From Pseudomonadota bacterium (GTDB taxonomy: Bacteria; Desulfobacterota; Syntrophobacteria; Syntrophobacterales; Syntrophobacteraceae), in the NCBI GenBank assembly GCA_023416335.1, contig JAEZHY010000294.1, positions 1-13,002 of the forward strand: DNA of 13,002 bases, written 5' to 3'. The position numbers were made by a program, and so were the translations under genes. Positions 1-5,992 of the stretch are shown here, in pieces; positions within the stretch are counted from its first letter, which is position 1; each line of letters begins with the position of its first letter. The notes below the pieces were generated by a model. The model ran no database searches, had not been told where the DNA came from, and saw only the letters and a program-made list of their open reading frames with translations.

Positions 1-1
1 C

Positions 2-61
2 ATGCGAAAGCCTTCTCCTTTTGTAAACTTTGAGCGGTTCACAAGAGGGAGGCTTTCGCAT
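2..61. repeat. Long imperfect palindrome (hairpin repeat)
   Basis: ATGCGAAAGCCT (2-13) and AGGCTTTCGCAT (50-61) form a perfect 12-bp inverted repeat. TTGT (21-24) pairs with ACAA (41-44) inside it, so nearly the whole 60 bp can fold into one hairpin. The loop holds CTTTGAGCGGTTCAC (28-42), which matches 14 of 15 bases of the reverse complement of a hairpin at the right edge (12915-12929). It is probably a member of a dispersed palindromic repeat family; I cannot name the family. Confidence 0.75.
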
Positions 62-91
62 ATTCCCGCAAATGTCAAACTCCGTGAGTCT

Positions 92-108
92 CCCCGGCAG
101 AGCCGGGG
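92..108. repeat. Short hairpin CCCCGGC-AGA-GCCGGGG
   Basis: This is a perfect 7-bp stem with a 3-nt purine loop. It has the same design as the hairpins at 12885-12962 (GC-rich stem, loop AAA/CAA), which suggests one repeat family. No T-run follows, so it is not an obvious terminator. Confidence 0.6.
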
Positions 109-141
109 GGTTACCCATGCTCACTTAATAATGCAATTCTC

Positions 142-258
142 ATGGTTGATCTGAATGAAAATCAAGCTAATCCAGTCCCCGAACCCTCCACCCTGCTCCT
201 CCTCGGTGGTGGTCTGGTTGGGCTTGCCCTATACAGGTTAAAGAAAAAGAACGCATAA
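142..258 (+). pseudogene. Orphan PEP-CTERM sorting-signal tail (gene remnant)
   Basis: The frame from 142 encodes 38 residues that consist almost only of a PEP-CTERM C-terminal signal: VPEP, then a hydrophobic stretch (STLLLLGGGLVGLALY), then the basic end RLKKKNA and TAA. In known PEP-CTERM proteins this tail is recognised by an exosortase (EpsH family) and removed during export to the cell surface. Here no signal peptide or passenger domain precedes it: the frame is closed by a TGA at 85-87, and no Shine-Dalgarno sequence lies before the ATG at 142. The hairpin repeats at 2-108 sit just where the rest of the gene should be. I infer the 3' end of a surface-protein gene cut off by a rearrangement or repeat insertion. 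The motif itself is clear; its present function, if any, is doubtful. Confidence 0.75.
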
Positions 259-363
259 ATTGATTGGGACACTTCCATACAGGGCAGTTCAACCGTCTAA
301 ACCTAATTATCCTTAATGTTGATTCCAAAGAGGGCATGGATTCGTGGGTCAAGTTGAAGGTAG

Positions 364-516
364 GAAACCAAAGACACAGACCAGTTGAACTACGCTCATC
401 GGGTGGAGCTTCTTACAGTACGAGATCCAAAGGTCAAAATGGAAATGGCGCAAAAGATTATTGCGGAATCTCTATCCGTTCGGGGGATACGCCAGGTAAT
501 AGCAGGTAAAAAGAAG
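364..516 (+). pseudogene. Fragment resembling a ParB/Spo0J-like DNA-binding protein
   Basis: The plus-strand frame after the TAG at 361-363 reads QLNYAHRVELLTVRDPKVK and then MEMAQKIIAESLSVRGIRQV. The pattern (Y-x-H-x3-LL-x-V-x-DP, then A-x-K-I-I-x-E-x-LSVR) resembles the helix-turn-helix to linker segment of ParB/Spo0J-type or related plasmid DNA-binding proteins. Only about 45 such residues are present. The nearest start is a TTG at 385 with no convincing ribosome binding site, and from about 516 the frame runs antisense into the integrase remnant. I read it as an internal gene fragment fused tail-to-tail to the broken integrase. The family assignment is from memory of motifs and is tentative; a chance open frame is possible. 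Confidence 0.35.
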
Positions 517-1030
517 CAGATCGCTTTACCCCCTTTGCATACTCCCGGCAGAGCTTCCGGTATGAGAAGGACTCCGGGGCGAGATCGATCTTATGCCCAG
601 TGAGCATGCGATCAACAGCGATTTGGGGGAAGCGGTAGTCGGAGCGTTGCAGACTGTCGGCGTAAGTCTCTTTTACGGCGACGAGTTCGCTGTACTCTTC
701 CTGGGTCTCATCATACGTTCTGGCCGGGCTACTTATACGTTCCCGTTCATCCCGTTCCAGACTTTCCCGGAAATGGTTCCTGATCAGTTGCTGTATTTGC
801 GTATCGGACAGTTCCTTCATGTACCCCTTGCGTAGCTGCTCTATAAGCGGCAGTAGAAACGTTGCCAGTTTCAAACCCCGTAAACGGGCAATACCGTAAT
901 TACCTGTTTTCAAGGCATAACGGATTTCCCGGAGTCCGACAACCCCGCGCAGGTCTGACGGGATGACAAAACGGAAATGGTAGAATGCGGATGGTCTGAA
1001 GAGGTAGTTTGTTGCTTTGTGTGCGCCCAT
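458..1030 (-). pseudogene. Truncated phage-type tyrosine recombinase (N-terminal part only)
   Basis: The 190-residue product starts with the N-terminal domain found in many phage-like site-specific integrases (DUF6538 type): YLF at residues 9-11, FYHFRFVIPSDLR at 16-28, then EIRYALKTGNYGIARLRGLK at 35-54. A charged helical linker and the start of a core-binding region (to about residue 165, REYAKG) follow. Full-length relatives are usually about 400-600 residues with a C-terminal catalytic domain (R-H-R-Y). All of that is missing: after residue ~166 the sequence turns atypical and stops at 458. The start at 1030 is chosen because GGGGG lies about 8 nt upstream and the domain begins right after it; the frame can extend to 1102, but that adds an unlikely peptide. 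The gene lies 87 bp beyond the ssrA 3' end, in the same direction, as expected for an integrase that used ssrA as its attachment site. It must be inactive as a recombinase. Confidence 0.8.
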
Positions 1031-1043
1031 CGTTCGGTCCCCC

Positions 1044-1066
1044 TTTGTACAAGGTGTTTGTACAAG
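1044..1066. promoter_or_regulatory. Direct repeat of TTTGTACAAG, each with a TTGTACAA palindrome
   Basis: Two identical 10-mers at 1044-1053 and 1057-1066 are spaced 13 bp start to start. Each contains the perfect 8-bp palindrome TTGTACAA. They lie 14-36 bp upstream of the integrase start and within 75 bp of the ssrA 3' end. This position suits an operator, or arm-type binding sites of the recombinase or an excision factor. The function is inferred. Confidence 0.5.
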
Positions 1067-1084
1067 TGGCCCGAACCTGGGTGA

Positions 1085-1102
1085 TTGAGGAGAATTCCTC
1101 AA
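1085..1102. repeat. Hairpin TTGAGGA-GAAT-TCCTCAA downstream of ssrA
   Basis: A perfect 7-bp stem with a 4-nt loop lies 16 bp past the tmRNA 3' end in the direction of ssrA transcription. No U-run follows on the minus strand, so if it terminates ssrA it is not a canonical intrinsic terminator. It may instead be part of the attachment region. Confidence 0.45.
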
Positions 1103-1117
1103 GCAATATCAATAACT

Positions 1118-1474
1118 TGGTGGAGGCGGCGGGAGTTGAACCCGCGTCCGAAAGCATTCCGCCTAGGCTTCTACATGCTTATTCCGCAATTTAGTGTTCG
1201 CGCCGACAACCTCCTACGGACGGGATTTCGCCGGAACTAGCCCACTGGATCTCGCCGTCGGCACTCGCAGGCATAATGTCGACAGCCATCCCGCTAAGTC
1301 GACGCCTCTTATGGTCCCCGCGGGAGCAGGACCTAGAGACGGCAGCCGCGGTTAAGCGGCTACAGCGTACGCGTAATCGTCTGCGTTTGTTTTTTTCCCG
1401 TCTGTTTAACGAGCAGGCAGGACCTCGGCATGCAACGTAAGCTTCTTTACCTCCGTCGAACCCGTTTCGCCCCC
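1118..1474 (-). ncRNA. ssrA: tmRNA (transfer-messenger RNA)
   Basis: A one-piece tmRNA of 357 nt that rescues stalled ribosomes by trans-translation. The 5' end reads GGGGGCGAAACGGGTTCGAC, the hallmark of tmRNA. The 3' end has a TΨC arm (GCGGGTTCAACTCCCGC) and an encoded CCA (1118-1120). The first seven bases GGGGGCG pair with the 3' acceptor strand CGCCTCC (one G·U), fixing the ends at 1474 and 1118. The tag frame runs 1384 down to 1352: GCA GAC GAT TAC GCG TAC GCT GTA GCC GCT TAA, giving ADDYAYAVAA, with the usual hydrophobic degron end. The resume codon could lie slightly upstream (ACA or AAC precede GCA), but the GCA start fits known tags. The gene is intact although a broken integrase abuts its 3' end. 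Confidence 0.97.
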
Positions 1475-1519
1475 TTCTAAATGGTTGGATTTGAAAATCC
1501 AGAGATTTTCAGAGTTTTT

Positions 1520-1547
1520 ATTGTATATCATCCCCCGAGAAAGTCAA
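1520..1547 (-). promoter_or_regulatory. Sigma-70 type promoter of ssrA
   Basis: Read on the minus strand, TTGACT (1547-1542) is followed by a 16-bp spacer and TACAAT (1525-1520). This would start transcription about 40 nt upstream of the mature tmRNA 5' end, consistent with a leader removed by RNase P. Confidence 0.7.
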
Positions 1548-1827
1548 CCTGGACCGCTCGGCCCCGGCACGCCGAGAACTTTCGGACGGGAGATTGAACA
1601 CCGCCCTTCGGTTTCGGGTCAACCGGATTGAGACGCGAGCAGATTCCTCCCCCGGCGACTCGTTATCATGAATTATATCCGATTCGTCCGGGCAGGCAAA
1701 GGTTTGAGCCCGAGTCGGCAGGTAATGCCGCCGCGTTATCCGGTCATTGCAGGTGAGGTCGGGGGGCTGCATTGCATCCGACTCACCGTCTATTTTCCCC
1801 CTGACTGCCCTGCCCGCCTCAAGGTTC

Positions 1828-1856
1828 TTGAAATTTCACCGATATTCTTATGTAAT
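1828..1856 (+). promoter_or_regulatory. Sigma-70 type promoter of the methyltransferase gene
   Basis: TTGAAA (1828-1833), a 17-bp spacer, then TGTAAT (1851-1856). The predicted start near 1863 leaves a leader of about 74 nt. Confidence 0.55.
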
Positions 1857-1936
1857 GCCCGGCGCCGATCGACAGATCCAACGTTCGCCAAGCCTGGGCA
1901 CACCGACCAAAAATTCGAGACGGGAAGGAATCCTGA

Positions 1937-2917
1937 ATGGGAATTAAATCGCTGATCAAATCATCGCTGCCGCCCGGCTTTTTCGATGCGGCGCTCGCCC
2001 CGTTTGTCTATGGCGGGGGCTACCTGCTGAGATTCCTGCGCAGGTTCGGATTGAACAGGATGCCTCTGTGTCGGTCCATCCTGTTCAGCCTCGGCGTGTT
2101 CCCGCTTCTCGAATGGTATTACGACCCGATGTTCAACCCGTCCCACCTCAGAAGATCGCTACGCGAAGACAGAAAGCTCGACGCCATTGACTTCGACGTC
2201 GAAGGGCAACTCTCCATGCTGAGCGAATTCGACTTCAGCTCCGAGCTGCTCGCAATCCCCGGGACGGAGTCCGGACAGCACCAGTTCCATTATGCGAACG
2301 AATACTTCGGCCCCGGCGATTCCGAATACCTCTACAACATGATCCGGCGCTTCAAACCCCGGAGGATGATCGAAATCGGCAGCGGGTTTTCAACCCTCAT
2401 GGCAAAACGGGCAATGGATGCAAATCGGAAGGACGATCCCGGCTACTTCTGCGAGTATACGTGCATCGAGCCGTTTGAGTCCGGCTGGCTCGAAGAGGCG
2501 GGATTCAGGGTGCTGCGGCAGGAGGCCCAGGATGTGGATATCGAGCTTTTCAAGTCGCTTCGGGAAGGCGATTTCCTCTTCATCGACTCATCGCACATGA
2601 TCCGGCCGCAGGGAGACGTACTCTATGAATTCCTGGAGATTCTTCCCGCGCTCAACAGCGGTGTGTTCGTTCACGTTCACGACATCTGTACGCCGAAAGA
2701 CTACCTGGACCGGTGGATCTACGAAGACACACGGTTCTGGAACGAACAGTACCTCCTTGAGGCATTCCTCAGCTTTAACAACAGCTTCAGGGTGACGGGA
2801 GCATTGAATTTCCTCAAGCACCACTATCCCAAAGAACTGGGAGCGAAGTGCCCGGTCCTTGTCGAGGAAATGGCCCGCATGGAGCCGACTTCGTTTTGGA
2901 TGGTGAAAACCCGGTAG
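1937..2917 (+). CDS. Class I SAM-dependent methyltransferase, substrate unknown
   Basis: This 326-residue protein carries a Rossmann-type methyltransferase core. Motif I is IEIGSGFST (145-153), the SAM-binding glycine loop. The acidic end of strand 2 is CIEPF (176-180). DFLFIDSSHM (212-221) and VFVHVHDI (243-250) match the later strands of the methyltransferase fold as seen in 'Methyltransferase_24'-like proteins, often linked to sugar or surface-polymer modification. The first ~100 residues are a non-catalytic extension with a hydrophobic stretch (residues 18-60), perhaps for membrane contact. The start is supported by AAGGA at 1925-1929, 7 nt before ATG. It is a single-gene unit: own promoter at 1828 and a strong terminator at 2947. 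Neither neighbour suggests its substrate. The methyltransferase fold is well supported; small molecule, glycan or lipid as target cannot be decided. Confidence 0.85.
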   Translation: MGIKSLIKSSLPPGFFDAALAPFVYGGGYLLRFLRRFGLNRMPLCRSILFSLGVFPLLEWYYDPMFNPSHLRRSLREDRKLDAIDFDVEGQLSMLSEFDFSSELLAIPGTESGQHQFHYANEYFGPGDSEYLYNMIRRFKPRRMIEIGSGFSTLMAKRAMDANRKDDPGYFCEYTCIEPFESGWLEEAGFRVLRQEAQDVDIELFKSLREGDFLFIDSSHMIRPQGDVLYEFLEILPALNSGVFVHVHDICTPKDYLDRWIYEDTRFWNEQYLLEAFLSFNNSFRVTGALNFLKHHYPKELGAKCPVLVEEMARMEPTSFWMVKTR

Positions 2918-2946
2918 GTTCTGAGCGCGCCGAAACCCAGGGGGGT

Positions 2947-2976
2947 GCGGGGGAATCATTCCCCCGCGCTTTTTGC
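2947..2976 (+). terminator. Rho-independent terminator of the methyltransferase gene
   Basis: The stem GCGGGGGAA (2947-2955) / TTCCCCCGC (2959-2967) has a 3-nt loop and is followed by TTTTT at 2970-2974 and a second T5 shortly after. It sits 29 bp past the stop codon and also separates the convergent chemoreceptor gene. There is no T-run on the minus strand. Confidence 0.9.
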
Positions 2977-2998
2977 TTTTTGATCTTTTACATTTCTT

Positions 2999-4882
2999 TT
3001 ACGCTGGAAGCGATTTGATCTGCGGGTTGTTTAGCTCCGGTTTCGGCATCGTTTTCCTTTCGGACTTGCTCACCCGGCCGCCGATCATCGAACTCAGCTC
3101 CTGAACGAATTCTCTCAACTGGTTGGCCTGTGCGTTCATCTCCTCGGATGCCGAAGCCGATTCTTCCGCATTGCCCGCATTCTGCTGGACTATCCTGTCC
3201 ATCTCGGCAACGGCTTTGTTTACCTGCTCTATTCCCTGCGATTGCTCGATGGACGCAGCGGTAATCTCTCCAACAAACTCTCCCGATTTTGCCACACTGG
3301 CGGCAACCTTATTGAATTCCCTGTCGGTCTTTTCAACGAGTGCAGTGCCTTCCTGGATCTTCTTCACCGTTCCTTCAATAAGATTTGCCGTGTTTTTCGC
3401 CGCTTCAGCCGCACGCATTGCGAGGTTTCTTACCTCATCGGCGACGACCGCAAACCCTGCTCCCGCCTCACCCGCACGGGCGGCCTCGACCGCCGCATTC
3501 AAGGCCAGCAGATTTGTCTGAAATGCTATTTCATCGATCGTTTTGATTATTTTCGAGGTCTCTTCGCTTGCATTGCTGATATCCGTCATGGACGAGGTAA
3601 GTTGGCGCATGGACTTGCTTGCCAGTTCCATGGTTTCTCGAGTGGCATTCATAAGTTTGTCCGCTTCCTCCGCATTTTCTGAATTCTGCCTAGTCATCAC
3701 GGCAATTTCTTCAAGCGATGAGGAAGTCTCCTCGATGGATGCGGCCTGATTCGATGCTCCCTCGGCAAGCTGTTGCGAAGCCGCCGCAACCTGGCTGGAT
3801 GCCGCGGCTACCTGTTCGGCGGCTTCGTCCATCTGGTCCGAAACGGTTCTGAGACATTTTGAAATGCCCCGTCCGATAAGAAGCGCAACGATTATGCTGA
3901 ATAAAACGGCGATCCCGACAACGATTCCGACCAGGCTCTTGGTCGTAAGAGCCGCTTTCAGCATGCCTTCGTCGGTCAGGATGCCTTTTTTCGCTTCTTC
4001 ACGAGCCTGTTTGAGAAGAGAGCGTGTGTTTCCGAGGGCCGGAACCGTGACTGAGGCATATATCCGGGCAGCTTCCTGCATGCCTTTCAACTGGGCATCG
4101 TGCCAGGCGAGGATTTTGTCTATGGCTTCCAGAGTCTTTCCGGTAATGACGGCGGTGTTCTGAGTGAAATATTGCCTGGCCTCGTCAATTTTGCCGGCAG
4201 ACAGCAGATCTGAGATCTCCCGGGCACTTTCATGCAGCTTCCGGTGCGGCTCTTCCAGCTGTTTCCAGAATTCCGCGAATTGCTGGTCCTTCCCCTTCAA
4301 CGCGTCAACCTCTTTGGAGTACATCCACTCACCGAGGCTGCATTTGGTGGGATCCATCTGGGCATCGATCGCAGTAACACCGGTATTTACGAACGCGTCT
4401 TTCACTTTATTGGTCCAGGCCAGGTGGTCCGTCTTCTTTTCCCGGAGAAAATTTCCAAGGGCCATGTCTGCCTGGTGAAAGTGCTTGCCGATTTCAATGG
4501 CCGACTGATGGAGTTTTCGGTGGGGTTCTTCGATTTGCTTGAGAACGGGAGCAAGGGCCGGCAGGTTCTGTTCCGCCTGCTTTCGCTGGTCTCCATAGAG
4601 CCAGGCGCCGAAAGCGCATTTATGATCGTCGGTTTCCACTTCGAGCTTTGTTGACGTCCGATCGATGAGAAGTGCCGTGAGCTTGCCTGCCCAGTTCAGG
4701 TGGTCCACTTCTTTCTGAGCAAGCAGTCCGTCGAGTTTGTTGCCTTCGATCACTTCACCCGCATTTCGGACAATTCCGTTCACGCCCGTATAGCTCAGGG
4801 AACCAACAGCAAAGAGCAGGGTCACAACAGTCCCAAAACCGAAACCGATCTTTTGCCCAATGGACATTCTTCTGCAGTTCAT
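2999..4882 (-). CDS. Methyl-accepting chemotaxis protein with tandem periplasmic CZB-like zinc modules
   Basis: A 627-residue transmembrane chemoreceptor signalling to CheA/CheW. TM1 is about residues 13-33 and TM2 about 316-337; the ~280 residues between should face the periplasm. That part contains two copies of a CZB-like pattern (H-x2-W ... C-x2-G-x-W ... PH-x3-H): H61, C89, H121, H125 and H153, C181, H213, H217, with identical spacings and a 92-residue offset. These four positions bind Zn in known CZB domains. After TM2 there is no clear HAMP; a short link leads to the coiled coil (about 345-600) with the canonical hairpin tip [20 protein letters not shown] (451-470) and [13 protein letters not shown] (476-488). 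Glu/Gln/Ser-rich segments (about 383-392 and 573-582) are likely methylation regions. No NWETF tail. The start is chosen for GGGAG 7 nt upstream; Met6 is an alternative. A FliA-type promoter lies upstream. The ligand (zinc, redox or hypochlorous-acid-type signal) is inference. Confidence 0.95.
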   Translation of the reverse strand: MNCRRMSIGQKIGFGFGTVVTLLFAVGSLSYTGVNGIVRNAGEVIEGNKLDGLLAQKEVDHLNWAGKLTALLIDRTSTKLEVETDDHKCAFGAWLYGDQRKQAEQNLPALAPVLKQIEEPHRKLHQSAIEIGKHFHQADMALGNFLREKKTDHLAWTNKVKDAFVNTGVTAIDAQMDPTKCSLGEWMYSKEVDALKGKDQQFAEFWKQLEEPHRKLHESAREISDLLSAGKIDEARQYFTQNTAVITGKTLEAIDKILAWHDAQLKGMQEAARIYASVTVPALGNTRSLLKQAREEAKKGILTDEGMLKAALTTKSLVGIVVGIAVLFSIIVALLIGRGISKCLRTVSDQMDEAAEQVAAASSQVAAASQQLAEGASNQAASIEETSSSLEEIAVMTRQNSENAEEADKLMNATRETMELASKSMRQLTSSMTDISNASEETSKIIKTIDEIAFQTNLLALNAAVEAARAGEAGAGFAVVADEVRNLAMRAAEAAKNTANLIEGTVKKIQEGTALVEKTDREFNKVAASVAKSGEFVGEITAASIEQSQGIEQVNKAVAEMDRIVQQNAGNAEESASASEEMNAQANQLREFVQELSSMIGGRVSKSERKTMPKPELNNPQIKSLPA

Positions 4883-5012
4883 TCGGAAGCTCCCGTGTTT
4901 TCAAACCAAGCAAGGAGTTTAAGGCCGGAAAACGGGGGGACCATATATCCTCGCATCGATTGAATTCAGGTCAAATGAGAAAGGTTATAGGTTACGAAAC
5001 GCTTTGATGCAC

Positions 5013-5039
5013 TAATCGGCATTAAATCCAATCGCATTA
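5013..5039 (-). promoter_or_regulatory. Sigma-28 (FliA) type promoter of the chemoreceptor gene
   Basis: On the minus strand TAAT (5039-5036), exactly 15 bp, then GCCGATTA (5020-5013). The flagellar sigma-28 consensus is TAAA-N15-GCCGATAA, so 10 of 12 specified bases and the spacing match. It lies about 130 bp upstream of the receptor start and ties this receptor to the flagellar/chemotaxis regulon. Confidence 0.7.
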
Positions 5040-5109
5040 GTCAATTCTCACGAATTCTTTCAAATCCGATTTACAATTGGCTCCCGGATTCATTTCACCG
5101 GGTCTTTTC

Positions 5110-5140
5110 CATTTAACGCGTTTGCGCAGCACGTTAAATG
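5110..5140. repeat. 9-bp inverted repeat CATTTAACG-N13-CGTTAAATG
   Basis: A perfect dyad in an otherwise gene-free region. Its arms and spacing suit a dimeric regulator site or an RNA hairpin. No adjacent gene start explains it; the nearest promoter is the chemoreceptor's, 70 bp away. Confidence 0.4.
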
Positions 5141-5636
5141 CACCTTTGCATTCGACACATCAAACTTAAAAAACTGCAATATCCAATACTTGCAAAGCAA
5201 AGGGTGTTTGAGGACTTCGGGGAGTCGGTCAAACAGCCAACCGGAAATGGCTGTTTCGCCAACAAGTGAGTCAATTGCTTCTGTGGATTATCTTATTTTG
5301 TATTTCTACACGGTTTGCATACATGAAAGCGAAAAGATCGGCAGGATTTTCATGTCGGCGGTTCTGTAAATCGTTTGGCATCAACCTCTTAGGTTCACTT
5401 TAGGCCGAGGAGGACTGAACGGCACTTTCATGAATTTCGTACTTTATCTGTCAAACAATTTGAAGGGCATACGAATCCTTGCGGGCATTCTTCGCGATGG
5501 CCGGACGGTGGGCACGATAAAGCTCAACGCTGTTGTCTTAAAAAACTTCGCCCGCTGGTTCTCAAGCTGGAGGGGCTGTTGCAAAAATGGAGACAAACCT
5601 TCTTGCCGGGCATTTTGTGACCAAGTTCCCCAACCC

Positions 5637-5671
5637 GTCATCCCGGCAGTGCTTTTGAGCGGGATCCAGTG
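5637..5671. repeat. REP-like element (GTCATCCCGG...CGGGATCCAGTG type)
   Basis: ATCCCG (5640-5645) pairs with CGGGAT (5660-5665), flanked by GTC and CCAGTG. This resembles the widespread 'GTCATTCCCG...CGGGAATCCAG' class of intergenic palindromes known in many proteobacteria. No protein-coding function is apparent. Confidence 0.5.
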
Positions 5672-5760
5672 TTCTTAAGGGCTTGAATTCACAATTAACC
5701 CACCCTGGAAGCCGGGCTCTGCAAGTCATTCGAGGCTGCCGCGATGATTTTGCGGCGTAG

Positions 5761-5784
5761 GATGGGTGACAACCCATCGTTTTT
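5761..5784 (+). terminator. Hairpin plus T-run within the left REP-like copy
   Basis: GATGGGT (5761-5767), loop GACA, ACCCATC (5772-5778), then GTTTTT. It has the form of an intrinsic terminator for plus-strand transcripts. No plus-strand gene of note precedes it, so it may insulate or merely reflect the repeat. Confidence 0.45.
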
Positions 5785-5912
5785 CGGAACGCCCGGGAGT
5801 GATTGGCCGGAGAGGCATAAATCGACGCCTGTACGAGAAAGTCGCCATACGGAAAAAGAAGTCGTATTCGGACAGTCCTTGATTTCCCGGCGGCTGAGAA
5901 GGGAACGAGCCT

Positions 5913-5947
5913 AAAAACGATGGGTTCCCGCTTCGCTCCCACCCATC
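5913..5947 (-). terminator. Terminator of the MFS transporter gene, supplied by a REP-like repeat
   Basis: On the minus strand GATGGGT (5947-5941), a 15-nt loop with a small inner GCGAAGC hairpin, ACCCATC (5925-5919), then GTTTTT (5918-5913). It begins 46 nt after the transporter stop codon. The repeat appears to serve as the gene's terminator. Confidence 0.65.
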
Positions 5948-5992
5948 CTACGGCACTATGCTATTGTTTTTTTCATGATTTTTGTGGATTTC

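Larger units (their letters stand above)
1475..1936. other. Intergenic region between ssrA and the methyltransferase gene
   Basis: 462 bp without a supportable gene. It contains the ssrA promoter and the methyltransferase promoter, which diverge. A small hairpin CTCGGC...GCCGAG lies near 1557-1576. Open frames here overlap the next gene's start and lack recognisable motifs. Confidence 0.6.
5754..5953. repeat. Inverted pair of GTAGGATGGGT REP-like repeats
   Basis: The left copy (about 5754-5784, plus) and right copy (about 5913-5953, minus) share GTAGGATGGGTG ... AACCCATCGTTTTT. The right copy has the longer loop GGAGCGAAGCGGGA, the form common in other bacteria; the left copy has only a GACA loop. 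They bound about 130 bp of unrelated DNA, giving a layout like a small non-autonomous element, though they may simply be two separate REP sequences. Confidence 0.6.
4883..5992. other. Gene-free intergenic region, 1.1 kb, rich in dyads and REP-like repeats
   Basis: No open frame here has a convincing ribosome binding site or a recognisable product. Between 5430 and 5678 an 82-codon plus-strand frame exists; its only Shine-Dalgarno-like GGAGG is 17 nt from the ATG and it runs into repeat sequence. Dyads seen: CATTTAACG/CGTTAAATG (5110-5118/5132-5140), AAACAGCCA/TGGCTGTTT (5231-5239/5248-5256), ACATGAAA/TTTCATGT (5321-5328/5348-5355). From 5637 on the DNA is REP-like palindromes. Confidence 0.6.

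Noticed and set aside
264..290. GGGACACTTCC-like sequence reminiscent of an insertion sequence end
   Set aside because: No matching inverted end, target duplication or transposase frame is visible in the window.
1518..1955. Open frames on both strands between ssrA and the methyltransferase
   Set aside because: They overlap promoters or the next gene's start and contain no recognisable motifs.
4883..5010. Possible c-di-GMP riboswitch in the chemoreceptor leader
   Set aside because: The conserved core elements of known c-di-GMP riboswitches are not present.
5430..5678. 82-codon plus-strand open frame after a GGAGG
   Set aside because: The GGAGG is 17 nt from the ATG, the composition is unremarkable and the end lies inside a REP-like element.
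5562..5942. 126-codon minus-strand open frame
   Set aside because: It runs through the REP-like repeats in both copies, has no ribosome binding site and shows no family features.
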